From positions 124,001 to 188,000 of the forward strand of contig NZ_QUKD01000002.1 in assembly GCF_003480915.1 (NCBI RefSeq): DNA of 64,000 bases. The letters are read 5' to 3'. Below the pieces are notes generated by a model. That model worked only from the letters and a program-made list of their open reading frames with translations, was not told the origin of the DNA and made no database searches. Positions 43,017 through 51,198 of the stretch are shown piece by piece. The position numbers and the translations under genes are program-made. How positions within the stretch are numbered: position 1 is the stretch's first letter; each line of letters starts with the position of its first letter. Origin of the DNA: Parabacteroides sp. TM07-1AC (lineage in GTDB: Bacteria; Bacteroidota; Bacteroidia; Bacteroidales; Tannerellaceae).

Positions 43017-43793
43017 ATGGGACAAATCAATGCAATCGCCCACCTGAACGAATTGACGAAAGAGGTAACGAACGACTATTACGTAACCCCACAGGTTAGC
43101 GGCGTGTACGACACCGACGGCGTCATCGAACGCATGAAGAAGAAAGAGATCGCCACCAAGAACGTCGACGGCAAGGCTTTCTTGAACAACTTCTTCGCCG
43201 AATGCTCCGAAATCTCCGCCGAAGGCGGCAACATCACCACCCCCTTCTTCCATTCCTCCCTCGGTATCCAGGGAGTCGTTTTCAGTGAAGACCTGGGCCA
43301 CCCCATCCCTGCCGAACGCCTCAACGTATCGGTCAACCTCACCCCCGGCGAAAGCCCCCGCAAAGCCATCGCCGGCAGCACGGTCTACGTCTTCGAGCAG
43401 GCCGGCGCCACAGGCCCCGTCATCCAGACGGTGATGGACCCGACCGAGAAGAAGGCCGACCATCTCAACGCCGGCGCGATGGCGCTCATCCAGGGCATGC
43501 GACTGGCGTTGAGAGGCGACGATCCCTCGGTAGGTATCCTCTTCACCTCGGCTGCCGACCCTTCGAAGACGGTCAGTATCGCCCCGGCGAAGGTCTACCC
43601 CAACACGCCGAGCAACCTCCAGTTCACCCTGCCTGCCACCGTGACCGACGGCGACTGGCGCATCACGGTGACCACGCAGGGCAGCTCCAGCGGCACGATG
43701 GTCAAAACACCCCGCTCCTTCCAGTATCCCAACCCCGTAACGGTAGGAAACAGCGGAGGCGGAGGCGACGACGACCGTCCCGTTATCGAATGA
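43017..43793 (+). CDS. HU-HIG family protein: HU-like domain fused to Ig-like DUF4469 domain
   Basis: Predicted DNA-binding protein of 258 residues without signal peptide. Residues about 1-125 form the divergent HU-like domain (NDYYVTPQVSGVYDTDGVIERMKKKEIATKNVDGKAFLNNFFAECSEISAEGGNITTPFFHSSLGIQG), residues about 135-245 an Ig-like DUF4469 domain (GAMALIQGMRLALRGDDPSVGILFTSA, DWRITVTTQGSSSGTMVKTPRSFQYPN), and the end is Gly/Asp-rich (NSGGGGDDDRPVIE). This is the HU-plus-Ig form of HU-HIG. It is G+C-rich like the regulator next to it. Array E starts right after its stop, and the GLUG surface gene follows in the same direction. Confidence 0.88.
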   Translation: MGQINAIAHLNELTKEVTNDYYVTPQVSGVYDTDGVIERMKKKEIATKNVDGKAFLNNFFAECSEISAEGGNITTPFFHSSLGIQGVVFSEDLGHPIPAERLNVSVNLTPGESPRKAIAGSTVYVFEQAGATGPVIQTVMDPTEKKADHLNAGAMALIQGMRLALRGDDPSVGILFTSAADPSKTVSIAPAKVYPNTPSNLQFTLPATVTDGDWRITVTTQGSSSGTMVKTPRSFQYPNPVTVGNSGGGGDDDRPVIE

Positions 43794-43799
43794 AAGTTC

Positions 43800-43902
43800 G
43801 TGAGGGCGCATCACGCTATGCGGTGACGACACATCACGCGTACGCGTGACGAGGTATCACGCGGTAACGTGATGCACCCTCACGCAGCAACGCTCTTTCT
43901 AT
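43800..43902. repeat. Tandem array E: 23-base palindromic units behind the HU-Ig gene
   Basis: TCACGC recurs at 43811, 43834, 43857 and 43880, spacing exactly 23. Units 1-3 are palindromes: TCACGC-TAT-GCGGTGA, TCACGCGTACGCGTGA (perfect, 16 bases) and TCACG-N6-CGTGA; unit 4 is a half. The outer arms 43800-43815 and 43868-43883 are inverted copies with 15 of 16 matches. It begins 4 bases after the HU-Ig stop codon. Confidence 0.85.
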
Positions 43903-44004
43903 CCTTTCCAACCTGCCCGTTCCTTCCGGAACCCGCAGTTTTTTTTATTGGGCTTCGTGATCGGAATTAGAAAGATTTGAGTTATATATCCAGTTTGTAT
44001 TAAG

Positions 44005-44109
44005 GAACGCAGATGACGCAGACGAGCGCAGATAAACGCAGATAATATATTGTTTTAAAGAAAATAAAAAATCTGCGAGCGTCTGTGTATTCTGCGTCAT
44101 CTGCGTCCC
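44005..44109. repeat. Inverted repeat made of GCAGA words at 9-10-base spacing
   Basis: Left arm: GCAGA at 44009, 44018, 44028 and 44038 in ACGCAGATGACGCAGACGAG-type words. Right arm, about 44069-44109, is its inverse (TCTGCG, TCTGTG, TCTGCGTCATCTGCGTCC). GACGCAGATGACGCAGA is shared by both arms with few changes. I recall elements of this look scattered between genes in many Bacteroides genomes, but cannot verify it here. Confidence 0.75.
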
Positions 44110-44191
44110 CTAATACGATCTGAATAGGTTCAATTTTGATAAAAGGTGAATATTCCGGCAACGGACGACATAAAATCGATTAATAACCCAC

Positions 44192-44236
44192 GAGAGGCTG
44201 TGTAAACAGACAGAACCCTGTTTTACACAGCCTCTC
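44192..44236. terminator. Long hairpin just upstream of the GLUG gene
   Basis: GAGAGGCTGTGTAAA (44192-44206) pairs perfectly with TTTACACAGCCTCTC (44222-44236), and the stem can continue through ACAG/CTGT with one bulge. It ends 21 bases before the ATG at 44258. It looks like a terminator but lacks a T-run on the plus strand; it could end upstream transcription or control GLUG expression. Confidence 0.6.
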
Positions 44237-44257
44237 ATAAACAGATAAACAAGCATT

Positions 44258-47200
44258 ATGACAGCAAAACTACTCAAACAAACAATCATTTTCCTCCTCC
44301 CCGCCCTCCTCCTCCTCTGCCCGCAGAAAATATGGGCGGATGACGACGAGAAGACCTACTGGAAAGGCCAGCTCGATGGCGTCTCCGTCGGTAGCACGGG
44401 CAATGAAACCGATGTCAGCATCACCTCCGACGAAGCCACCGACACCACCTACACCGTCAAAACCGCCAAAGGCCTCGCCTGGATCGCAATGGTGACGAAC
44501 AGCAGCAAGAAAAAAGGTGACGACGAAGCCGGCGACAACTACCCCTCCGCCGCCGGCTTCAAAGGCTGCACGGTGACGCTGAATAACGACATCGACCTCA
44601 AAGAGCATTACTGGACACCGATAGGTAGTTCTTTAGAGGAGAAAAATCCAACTTTCCAAGGAACCTTCGACGGCAACCACAAGATAGTAAAAGGATTGAA
44701 GGTGGACGAGACGAAAACGAAGGGTTCTGGGAATTGGAAAAAAGATCATTTCGTCGGTCTGTTCGGGGAGCTGAGAGGCTACATCGACAGCAGCGGCGGC
44801 AGCATCCGCAACCTCGGCATTCAAATAGCTGCAGAAGGAGTGAAAGGCTACTCCACAAAGGGAGATAGCCACGTCGGCGGTCTGGCAGGCTACAATCACA
44901 GCGGCACAATAGAAAACTGCTTTGTGATAGGAGAAGAAGGTAGAAGCATAACAGCAGATAAGGGTAATAATGAACATCTATCTAATTTTTATTATTGCCA
45001 TGTTGGTGGTCTTGTAGGTCGTAATGACGGGACCATTACTAACTGTTATACGACTGTAAACGTCTCGGCAAAAGGCGGAGATAATAATCGTGCCGGCGGC
45101 ATCATCGGATATAATGCTGGCAGTGTCAGCAACGTCTACGCTACCGGAAAGATAGAGGCGACAGGAGGTAAAAGTAACTACTGCGGCGGTATCATCGGAG
45201 AGTATAACAGTGGAACTGTTACCAACATCGTTGCCCTGAATAAAGATGGCTTAACTGCTGATACTAAAACTACATACAGCATCGCTCGTATTGCTAATAA
45301 AAATATCTATCAGCAGATGCCCACAAACTACTACGCCTCCACCCAAATCCGTCTCAACGGCAAAGTAAAAGGAGCTGGAATTGCAGAATATATAGAGGTT
45401 ATCGACGGCCCCGACATCGATACCGATTTCGACCTCAGCACGCTTTTCCCGACCGACGCTAACAACGGTGCCTGGACAATCAAAGAAGGAAAGCTCCCCA
45501 TACTTAAAGGTTTCAATTCAGACAGCAACAACGGGGACAAACCTCAACCCCTTCTCGATAAATCCGCCTATCTCGACGCCCCGCTCGATATTGCCACCAC
45601 CGCCAGCACCGGTAACGGCACTACCACCGCCTACACCCTCACCTACAGCGAGGGCAGCGATGCCAGCGAAGGCACCCCCACAACGACCAATACTTCGGAT
45701 ACTCCGGCTAACGGTTGGAAATATAAGCAAGGCGAAGGCGAGGCAACCTCTTTTAGCGGTCGCATCAAAGGCACGAACACCGCTGCCACCCTTACCGTCT
45801 CCTCTAGCGCCGACTACGAAGCCGTCCTGACTTTCGCCGACAAATTTTCTATCACATCCGGCAGCGACGCCGCCGCCATCACCGTCAGCAAAAGCAGCGC
45901 AACCAACTCTATCTCCTTCGTCTCCGAAGGCACAGCAACCGTGAAAGCGAAAGCAGCCACAACAGGCGGCGGCGCAACGAATGGCGTGAATACCTCAAAC
46001 GCCCTCTCCGTTGCCGCCGGCACCACCTGCTCCTTCGACCCGACAAACCGCTTCCACATCTACGGCGGCATCACCACCAACAGCAACGGCGGCGGCGACG
46101 GCACCTCCGGCACTTTGAAAGGCCTGATGCAGTGGCAATGGGACGCTGCCCCCAACTCAGCTATTACCATCTCCTGGGATGGCGGCAGTACCGAATTTAC
46201 CTCCGCCGACTCCTACACCCGACTCGCCACCAACCCATCCGGCAAAGATGTCACTGTCAAGATAGGCGAAGAAGCACAGCAAGGTAAGAAAAACGGCACT
46301 ACAAGCGATCCCCTTAGCGTCTTCAATTTCGATGAAGAAAGCGGGAATAACTTTATCTATTACACCGCCATGTCAGGCGACGTCGCAAAAGGTACGCAAG
46401 CGAATCCCTATATTATCGATTTCAGTAACTTGGCTAAAAACGAAGATCAGGAGAATAAATACAAGAATATAAGCGGGCTAAGCATCTATCTTACCTCTTC
46501 CGATGGTGGCTATTACATATTGAAAAATAAGACTGACAATGCCACTCCTTCTGTCATAATTGAGTCAGTGAATAAAGACGAAGTTACTACTTTCCACCTG
46601 AAGTTCCAGAATGTTGACAAGATAGGTCTCCTGCAACCCATGGTGAATAACAAGTGCTACATCGAAAGCAGCATAAACGCCGAACAAATCGTTGCCAATG
46701 GCGATATGATATTTGATGCACCGCAAGAAATAAAAAGTAGTTTAGCGAGTGGCTATGCAGGTCTCTCTGTCGGCAAAATCGGTAGCGCCACCGTCAATAG
46801 CACGATAAAATTATATATTACCCACCAGTCGGATGATCGAGCTCCTAATGATGTTTGCGGCATCAACCTCGGAAAAGAAGGAGGTAAACTTACAATTAAC
46901 GAGAATGGTAAAGTATATGCTCACGGAGAACATCACGGACTGGATACACTCGCAAATATATCCAACCAATTAGAAATCAAAGAAGGTGGTCTCCTGCTTC
47001 TGGCGTCGACAAAGGAGAATGCCTTCGCTTCGATATCGGATATCTCTCAGCCATCAACGGGTACTCACATACTCCAGTGGGATTTTGCTACTTCTCCGGA
47101 AAAATCTATTACCGTAAAGAAAGATGGAAAGGCCGTCTTCTCTTTCTTGAAAGAAGATTTCGATAATTCTCTTGAGAAAGCCAAAAGCTTCGCTGCCTAT

Positions 47201-48664
47201 GTTTCATCTCCCGATGCATACAGCCTTTACGCAGATGAAGATCAGTACAGCGGAATACGGGAAAACACGAACGACGAAGTAAAGGAGTTCACTTATTCGA
47301 GTGATAAGTCAAAATCAAATAAATACATTTACGTCGGAGTAGCAATGAAAGAGGATGACAAGAAGGAGGATAAACAGGATAAAATCACCCTTACAAGTCC
47401 AAATACCTACCAAACAGGTACTTCCTCCACGGAATCCACCTTCAACAACGTCTTGTCAAATAAAGAGATCACTACACTGGAAATGGGAAAAGACTATGAT
47501 TCTAAGTTACTCTTGAACAATGTCTCTACTATCACCAATCTGACAGTGAGTGGTACCCCTACCCTCGATATCAATGGCACAACGACCATCGGTAATATCT
47601 CTGCCTCAGACAATGGCTGTTTGGCTTTCGAAATCCGGAAAAACGGCAGTCTGACTATCGAGAATACAAGTCTCAATGCCATTGGCACGATCACGAACAA
47701 CGGTACCTTCATCGATAAAACAGGCAGTATACCCTCCGTCCAAATTCTGTGGAGCGCAATGCTTCCAAACGAAAACAGTAATAAGTATGTTTCCCTCAGC
47801 GTAGCGATCGACGGAGAAGAGGAAGTCGCCCCCAACAGCACAACGACGCTGACAGCCACCTCGTCCGTCAACGCCATAGCGACCTCTTCCGTCAATGCTA
47901 TAGTTACCAGATCGCTTCCCGGCTATACAGAAAATAGTAGTACTTATAAATGGGAGAAAAAGAATGAAGAAGGAACCTGGGTGGATATACAGGGTGCAAC
48001 CAGTCAAACATACAATGCTGGTCTCGGCGAATACCGTTGCCAAGTCACTGAAACGGTAAAAGTGGGTTCTGACGCACGCACCGTCACCACCGCCCTCTAC
48101 ACCAATTCCCAGAAAGTCACAGAGAAAGCCAGCTCCGGTGACGACGACGATGGCGACGATCCCGACCCTGTTCCCCCGACGCCGGTCTACTACACCGTCA
48201 CCATTCCGGCTGTGGAAGGCGCAACGACCGACCCGGCGGCAGGCTCCTACGAGGTCGAATCGTGGGATAGCTTCCGCTTCTACCTCACCCTCGACGCCGC
48301 CTACGACCGGTCGACGCCCGTCGTCACCACCGACCGTGGCGAGACGATCGAGCCCCGCACGAGCGACAGTGCCTATATCGTGAAGTACGTCCGCAGCGAC
48401 CTCGCCATCCTCATCGACGGCATCGTCCCCAACACCGCCGTCGCCAACGAAGCGATAACCGCCTCCGATGCCCCCGCCGTCTGCCGTCTCGGCAACCGCC
48501 TCTGCATCACGACGCCCTCGCCCGCCGACGTCCGCATATACAACTTCAGCGGCACGCTATTGTCAGCGCACCGCCTTACCACCGGCGGCAAGCATCTGAT
48601 CGACGCCCCCGAAGGCGCCTGCATCGTCATCGTAGCCGACAAGAGCTTTAAAATAGGTCGATAG
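44258..48664 (+). CDS. GLUG-repeat surface protein with T9SS-like C-terminal tail
   Basis: Secreted protein of 1468 residues, signal peptide MTAKLLKQTIIFLLPALLLLCPQKIWA. Residues about 110-400 carry GLUG-type repeats: FQGTFDGNHKIVKGL, HVGGLAGYNHSGTIENCFVIG, HVGGLVGRNDGTITNCYTTVNV, RAGGIIGYNAGSVSNVYATG and YCGGIIGEYNSGTVTNIVAL. Then come low-complexity Ser/Thr/Ala-rich Ig-like regions (430-700), a less repetitive beta-rich middle, an Ig-like domain near 1185-1290, a short DDDDGDDPDP linker and an end (ADVRIYNFSGTLLSAHRL...GACIVIVADKSFKIGR) like T9SS sorting domains. GLUG repeats occur in bacterial adhesins and IgA-protease-like proteins; no protease motif was seen. Base composition is mosaic along the gene. 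Confidence 0.85.
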   Translation: MTAKLLKQTIIFLLPALLLLCPQKIWADDDEKTYWKGQLDGVSVGSTGNETDVSITSDEATDTTYTVKTAKGLAWIAMVTNSSKKKGDDEAGDNYPSAAGFKGCTVTLNNDIDLKEHYWTPIGSSLEEKNPTFQGTFDGNHKIVKGLKVDETKTKGSGNWKKDHFVGLFGELRGYIDSSGGSIRNLGIQIAAEGVKGYSTKGDSHVGGLAGYNHSGTIENCFVIGEEGRSITADKGNNEHLSNFYYCHVGGLVGRNDGTITNCYTTVNVSAKGGDNNRAGGIIGYNAGSVSNVYATGKIEATGGKSNYCGGIIGEYNSGTVTNIVALNKDGLTADTKTTYSIARIANKNIYQQMPTNYYASTQIRLNGKVKGAGIAEYIEVIDGPDIDTDFDLSTLFPTDANNGAWTIKEGKLPILKGFNSDSNNGDKPQPLLDKSAYLDAPLDIATTASTGNGTTTAYTLTYSEGSDASEGTPTTTNTSDTPANGWKYKQGEGEATSFSGRIKGTNTAATLTVSSSADYEAVLTFADKFSITSGSDAAAITVSKSSATNSISFVSEGTATVKAKAATTGGGATNGVNTSNALSVAAGTTCSFDPTNRFHIYGGITTNSNGGGDGTSGTLKGLMQWQWDAAPNSAITISWDGGSTEFTSADSYTRLATNPSGKDVTVKIGEEAQQGKKNGTTSDPLSVFNFDEESGNNFIYYTAMSGDVAKGTQANPYIIDFSNLAKNEDQENKYKNISGLSIYLTSSDGGYYILKNKTDNATPSVIIESVNKDEVTTFHLKFQNVDKIGLLQPMVNNKCYIESSINAEQIVANGDMIFDAPQEIKSSLASGYAGLSVGKIGSATVNSTIKLYITHQSDDRAPNDVCGINLGKEGGKLTINENGKVYAHGEHHGLDTLANISNQLEIKEGGLLLLASTKENAFASISDISQPSTGTHILQWDFATSPEKSITVKKDGKAVFSFLKEDFDNSLEKAKSFAAYVSSPDAYSLYADEDQYSGIRENTNDEVKEFTYSSDKSKSNKYIYVGVAMKEDDKKEDKQDKITLTSPNTYQTGTSSTESTFNNVLSNKEITTLEMGKDYDSKLLLNNVSTITNLTVSGTPTLDINGTTTIGNISASDNGCLAFEIRKNGSLTIENTSLNAIGTITNNGTFIDKTGSIPSVQILWSAMLPNENSNKYVSLSVAIDGEEEVAPNSTTTLTATSSVNAIATSSVNAIVTRSLPGYTENSSTYKWEKKNEEGTWVDIQGATSQTYNAGLGEYRCQVTETVKVGSDARTVTTALYTNSQKVTEKASSGDDDDGDDPDPVPPTPVYYTVTIPAVEGATTDPAAGSYEVESWDSFRFYLTLDAAYDRSTPVVTTDRGETIEPRTSDSAYIVKYVRSDLAILIDGIVPNTAVANEAITASDAPAVCRLGNRLCITTPSPADVRIYNFSGTLLSAHRLTTGGKHLIDAPEGACIVIVADKSFKIGR

Positions 48665-48715
48665 CCGGCCTTTTTAATTGCCCAACTAACTTATACAGTA
48701 TATAAAACTCTTGAC

Positions 48716-48757
48716 GGGCATCCGTTACTAGTGCTACCAAACCTTTTTCGGATGCCC
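48716..48757 (+). terminator. Hairpin after the GLUG gene
   Basis: GGGCATCCG (48716-48724) pairs with CGGATGCCC (48749-48757) across 24 bases, about 52 bases after the stop. No T-run follows, so it may be a processing or backup structure. Confidence 0.45.
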
Positions 48758-48775
48758 ATATAAGTCAAAGAGTAC

Positions 48776-48814
48776 AAAGGGGTGAAGTCGTGATGACTTC
48801 GCCCCTTTCCTTTA
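48776..48814 (+). terminator. Strong hairpin between GLUG and TPR genes
   Basis: AAAGGGGTGAAGTC, loop GTGAT, GACTTCGCCCCTTT: 14-base stem with one mismatch, followed by CCTTTATAATAC. Confidence 0.65.
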
Positions 48815-48839
48815 TAATACAAAAAAAATGTAAAATCAC

Positions 48840-48870
48840 TTTGATACTTTTAGGGAGCTTACTACCTTAG
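48840..48870 (+). promoter_or_regulatory. Promoter of the TPR gene at 48907
   Basis: TTTG at 48840-48843, 19 bases, TACCTTAG at 48863-48870 (one mismatch to TAnnTTTG). The ATG is 36 bases downstream. Confidence 0.6.
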
Positions 48871-48906
48871 CGCAACTAATAATAAAAATTAAATCGTTTA
48901 ACAACC

Positions 48907-49626
48907 ATGAAGAAAATTGTTTTGTTACTGGCTTTCTGCCTGAGTATTGGAAATGTATTTGCACAAGACGCTGATAAACTGCGTGATGAAGGTGATGCAG
49001 CATTAAAAGCTAAAAACTATGCGGAAGCATTTACGAAGTATGACGGGTTCCTGAAACAAACTAACAACGAAGATGCTGACCGTGTTTTTAATTGTGCATT
49101 CGCTGCTTTTCAAGCCAAGAAATATGAAGATGCAGTAAAATATTATGATTTAGCTATTCAAAAGAACAAAAACATCGACGATGCCTATACAGGAAAAGCA
49201 ATGTCATTGCGTAACCTGAATAAAGCTGCCGAATTTACTGCAACAGTTGAAGCTGGTCTGAAAGCCAAACCGGGTGATGCAGACCTGGAAAAATTGCTTT
49301 ATGTATATTGTATAAAACAAGGACAAGCTGCCCAAAAAGGAGGAAAAGTGGCTGAAGCAGAAGAACTGTATAAAGACGTCCTGATTGTAAGCAACCCGAA
49401 ATATAAAGGAAATGCCCTTTACAGTTTAGGAGCTATGTTCTATAATGAAGGTGCAAAAATTCTGGCTGCTGCTACTGATCCTGCAAAATATGAAGCTGAA
49501 AAAGATAAGGCAGACGTTCAGATGAAGAAAGCAAAAGAATACCTGGAACAGGCGCTGGCTATCAATGCAGCAGACGCTAACTCAAAGAAAATCCTGGATT
49601 CTATCAACGAAACGTTGGCTAAATAA
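48907..49626 (+). CDS. Exported tetratricopeptide protein
   Basis: Periplasmic TPR protein of 239 residues with signal peptide MKKIVLLLAFCLSIGNVFAQ. About four TPR units are visible: DKLRDEGDAALKAKNYAEAFTKYDGFLKQ, RVFNCAFAAFQAKKYEDAVKYYDLAIQKN, AYTGKAMSLRNLNKAAEFTATVEAGLKAKPG and a last KAKEYLEQALAINAADANSKKILDSINETL. It has its own promoter and terminator, returning to average base composition after the G+C-rich block. Molecular role unknown; such proteins usually act as scaffolds. Confidence 0.88.
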   Translation: MKKIVLLLAFCLSIGNVFAQDADKLRDEGDAALKAKNYAEAFTKYDGFLKQTNNEDADRVFNCAFAAFQAKKYEDAVKYYDLAIQKNKNIDDAYTGKAMSLRNLNKAAEFTATVEAGLKAKPGDADLEKLLYVYCIKQGQAAQKGGKVAEAEELYKDVLIVSNPKYKGNALYSLGAMFYNEGAKILAAATDPAKYEAEKDKADVQMKKAKEYLEQALAINAADANSKKILDSINETLAK

Positions 49627-49660
49627 ACGCACTAATAGCATTAAAATAGTTATTTACTTT

Positions 49661-49700
49661 TCAAAGGAGTATGTCGTTTTGGCATACTCCTTTTGAGTTT
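49661..49700 (+). terminator. Terminator of the TPR gene
   Basis: CAAAGGAGTATG (49662-49673) pairs with CATACTCCTTTTG (49683-49695), loop of 9, followed by AGTTTT; about 35 bases after the stop. Confidence 0.8.
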
Positions 49701-49709
49701 TACACCCCT

Positions 49710-49797
49710 CACAGCACTATAGTCTCAGCCCCCCTAAACTACTATGTCACTACTATCAGCACAGTAGTGCTAAAGGTAGTGACATAGTAGTGCTATT
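49710..49797. repeat. Tandem array C: four 22-base units behind rseP
   Basis: Phased 22-base units start at 49710, 49732, 49754 and 49776. The word is AGCACTA/TAGTGCT: AGTAGTGCTA at 49763 and 49786, CACTA in the others. ACTACTATGTCACTAC (49738-49753) and GTAGTGACATAGTAGT (49776-49791) are perfect 16-base mirrors, separated by exactly 22 bases. The array ends 13 bases from the rseP stop and lies between two convergent genes. Confidence 0.75.
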
Positions 49798-49810
49798 TGT
49801 TTACAAAAAG

Positions 49811-51142
49811 TCAGGACTTGAAGAAGAAACGGAATATGTCATTCCCGTTTGCATAGATCAGTAAAGCGAACAACAGGAACATACCGGTTATCTGTGCATA
49901 TTCCAGGAATTTATCGCTCGGCTTGCGACGGGCAACCACTTCATAGAGCAGGAACATCACATGTCCGCCATCCAAAGCCGGAATAGGCAATATATTCATA
50001 AAGGCCAGGATGATCGACAAAAACGCCGTCTGCATCCAGAAGACCTGCCAGTTCCAGACTGTCGGGAAGATACTTCCGATCGTACCGAAACCTCCCAGGC
50101 TCGATGCCCCTTCTTTCGTAAAGACGTACTTCATATCATTGATATACCCTTTTAAGGTATTTACCCCCAGCATAGCACCGGCAGGGAATGATTCGAAAAA
50201 TCCATATGTGCGGGTCACTGTCGGATATATATCGGATGATCTCATCAGATAAGCTCCCATCTTTCCGGCTGTATCCAACTGAAGAACGACAGATTGTTCC
50301 TTATTATCACGATAAAAGTTCAGCGTTATATTCTGTCCTTTATTCTGATCGAATAATTCAGCGACATCCTCCAGCAAGGGAGTTGACTGCCCATTCACAG
50401 CAACAATACTATCACCTGCCTGCAAACCGGCAACCGCAGCCGGTGATGTTTTTGACAACAGACTCCTTACGACCATCGGTATACGTTCCGGACTGGCAAA
50501 GCCTTTGCCTTCACGCATAAAACGCTGCATCATATCTTCCGGAATAGGAATGACCGTTTCTACACCGTCACGCAATACCGTCACATTATTTGCTTCCACT
50601 ACTTTACGGAAACTTGCCTGATCCAAACGATCCAGCTCTTCGTTATTCGCTTTCAATAGAATATCGCCGTCCTGAAAACCTATTTCCTGGAAAGCTTCAC
50701 TATAGTACATGCCATACTGCATATTCTTCAGAGGCAGATAAGTTTCGCCCCAGGTGTAAAGTACCATCGAATAGATAAACAAAGCCAGCAGGAAGTTGAA
50801 TAAAACCCCTGCAATCATGATCATCAAACGCTGTCCGGCAGGTTTGGAACGAAATTCATACGGTTTGGCAGGCTGCGACATCGCTTCCTTGTCCATACTT
50901 TCATCGATCATACCCGATATCTTGCAATAACCGCCCAAAGGCAACCAGCCGATACCATATTCTGTTTCACTGTTCTTCGGCTTGAATTTAAACAACGAGA
51001 ACCAAGGATCAAAGAAAAGATAAAATTTCTCCACCCGGACCTTGAAAATACGGGCAAAGATAAAATGTCCGAACTCATGTACGAGGACCAATATCGATAA
51101 GCTCAGGATGAGCTGTAGCGCCCTAATTAAAAATGTCTCCAT
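49811..51142 (-). CDS. rseP: Site-2 zinc metalloprotease RseP
   Basis: Intramembrane protease that cuts transmembrane segments such as anti-sigma factors; 443 residues. Zinc motif HEFGH at residues 22-26 in the first helix, a PDZ domain at about 205-290 (LLSKTSPAAVAGLQAGDSIVAVNGQSTPLLEDVAELF), a second degenerate PDZ before it, and the conserved NILPIPALDGGH near the end between the last helices. It is the last gene of the run DUF4290, murA, rimM, M23 peptidase, dxr, rseP. Confidence 0.94.
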   Translation of the reverse strand: METFLIRALQLILSLSILVLVHEFGHFIFARIFKVRVEKFYLFFDPWFSLFKFKPKNSETEYGIGWLPLGGYCKISGMIDESMDKEAMSQPAKPYEFRSKPAGQRLMIMIAGVLFNFLLALFIYSMVLYTWGETYLPLKNMQYGMYYSEAFQEIGFQDGDILLKANNEELDRLDQASFRKVVEANNVTVLRDGVETVIPIPEDMMQRFMREGKGFASPERIPMVVRSLLSKTSPAAVAGLQAGDSIVAVNGQSTPLLEDVAELFDQNKGQNITLNFYRDNKEQSVVLQLDTAGKMGAYLMRSSDIYPTVTRTYGFFESFPAGAMLGVNTLKGYINDMKYVFTKEGASSLGGFGTIGSIFPTVWNWQVFWMQTAFLSIILAFMNILPIPALDGGHVMFLLYEVVARRKPSDKFLEYAQITGMFLLFALLIYANGNDIFRFFFKS

Positions 51143-51198
51143 CTATTTATTTGTCTGTATTAATTTATTTCATTTTTACTCATATAATCTTTCCCGGT

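Larger units (their letters stand above)
43794..44257. other. Repeat-dense gap between HU-Ig and GLUG genes
   Basis: This 464-base gap has no gene. It contains three different inverted-repeat structures in a row: array E (43800-43902), a 10-base-period inverted repeat (44005-44109) and a long hairpin 21 bases before the GLUG start (44192-44236). The part 43903-44004 shows nothing beyond a T-run (TTTTTTTTATTGGGC near 43948) that could end the HU-Ig transcript. Confidence 0.6.

Noticed and set aside
42918..43832. 304-codon minus-strand reading frame over the HU-Ig gene
   Set aside because: Antisense to a well-recognised HU-HIG gene; the product is Gly/Asp/Val-rich low complexity with no start signals.
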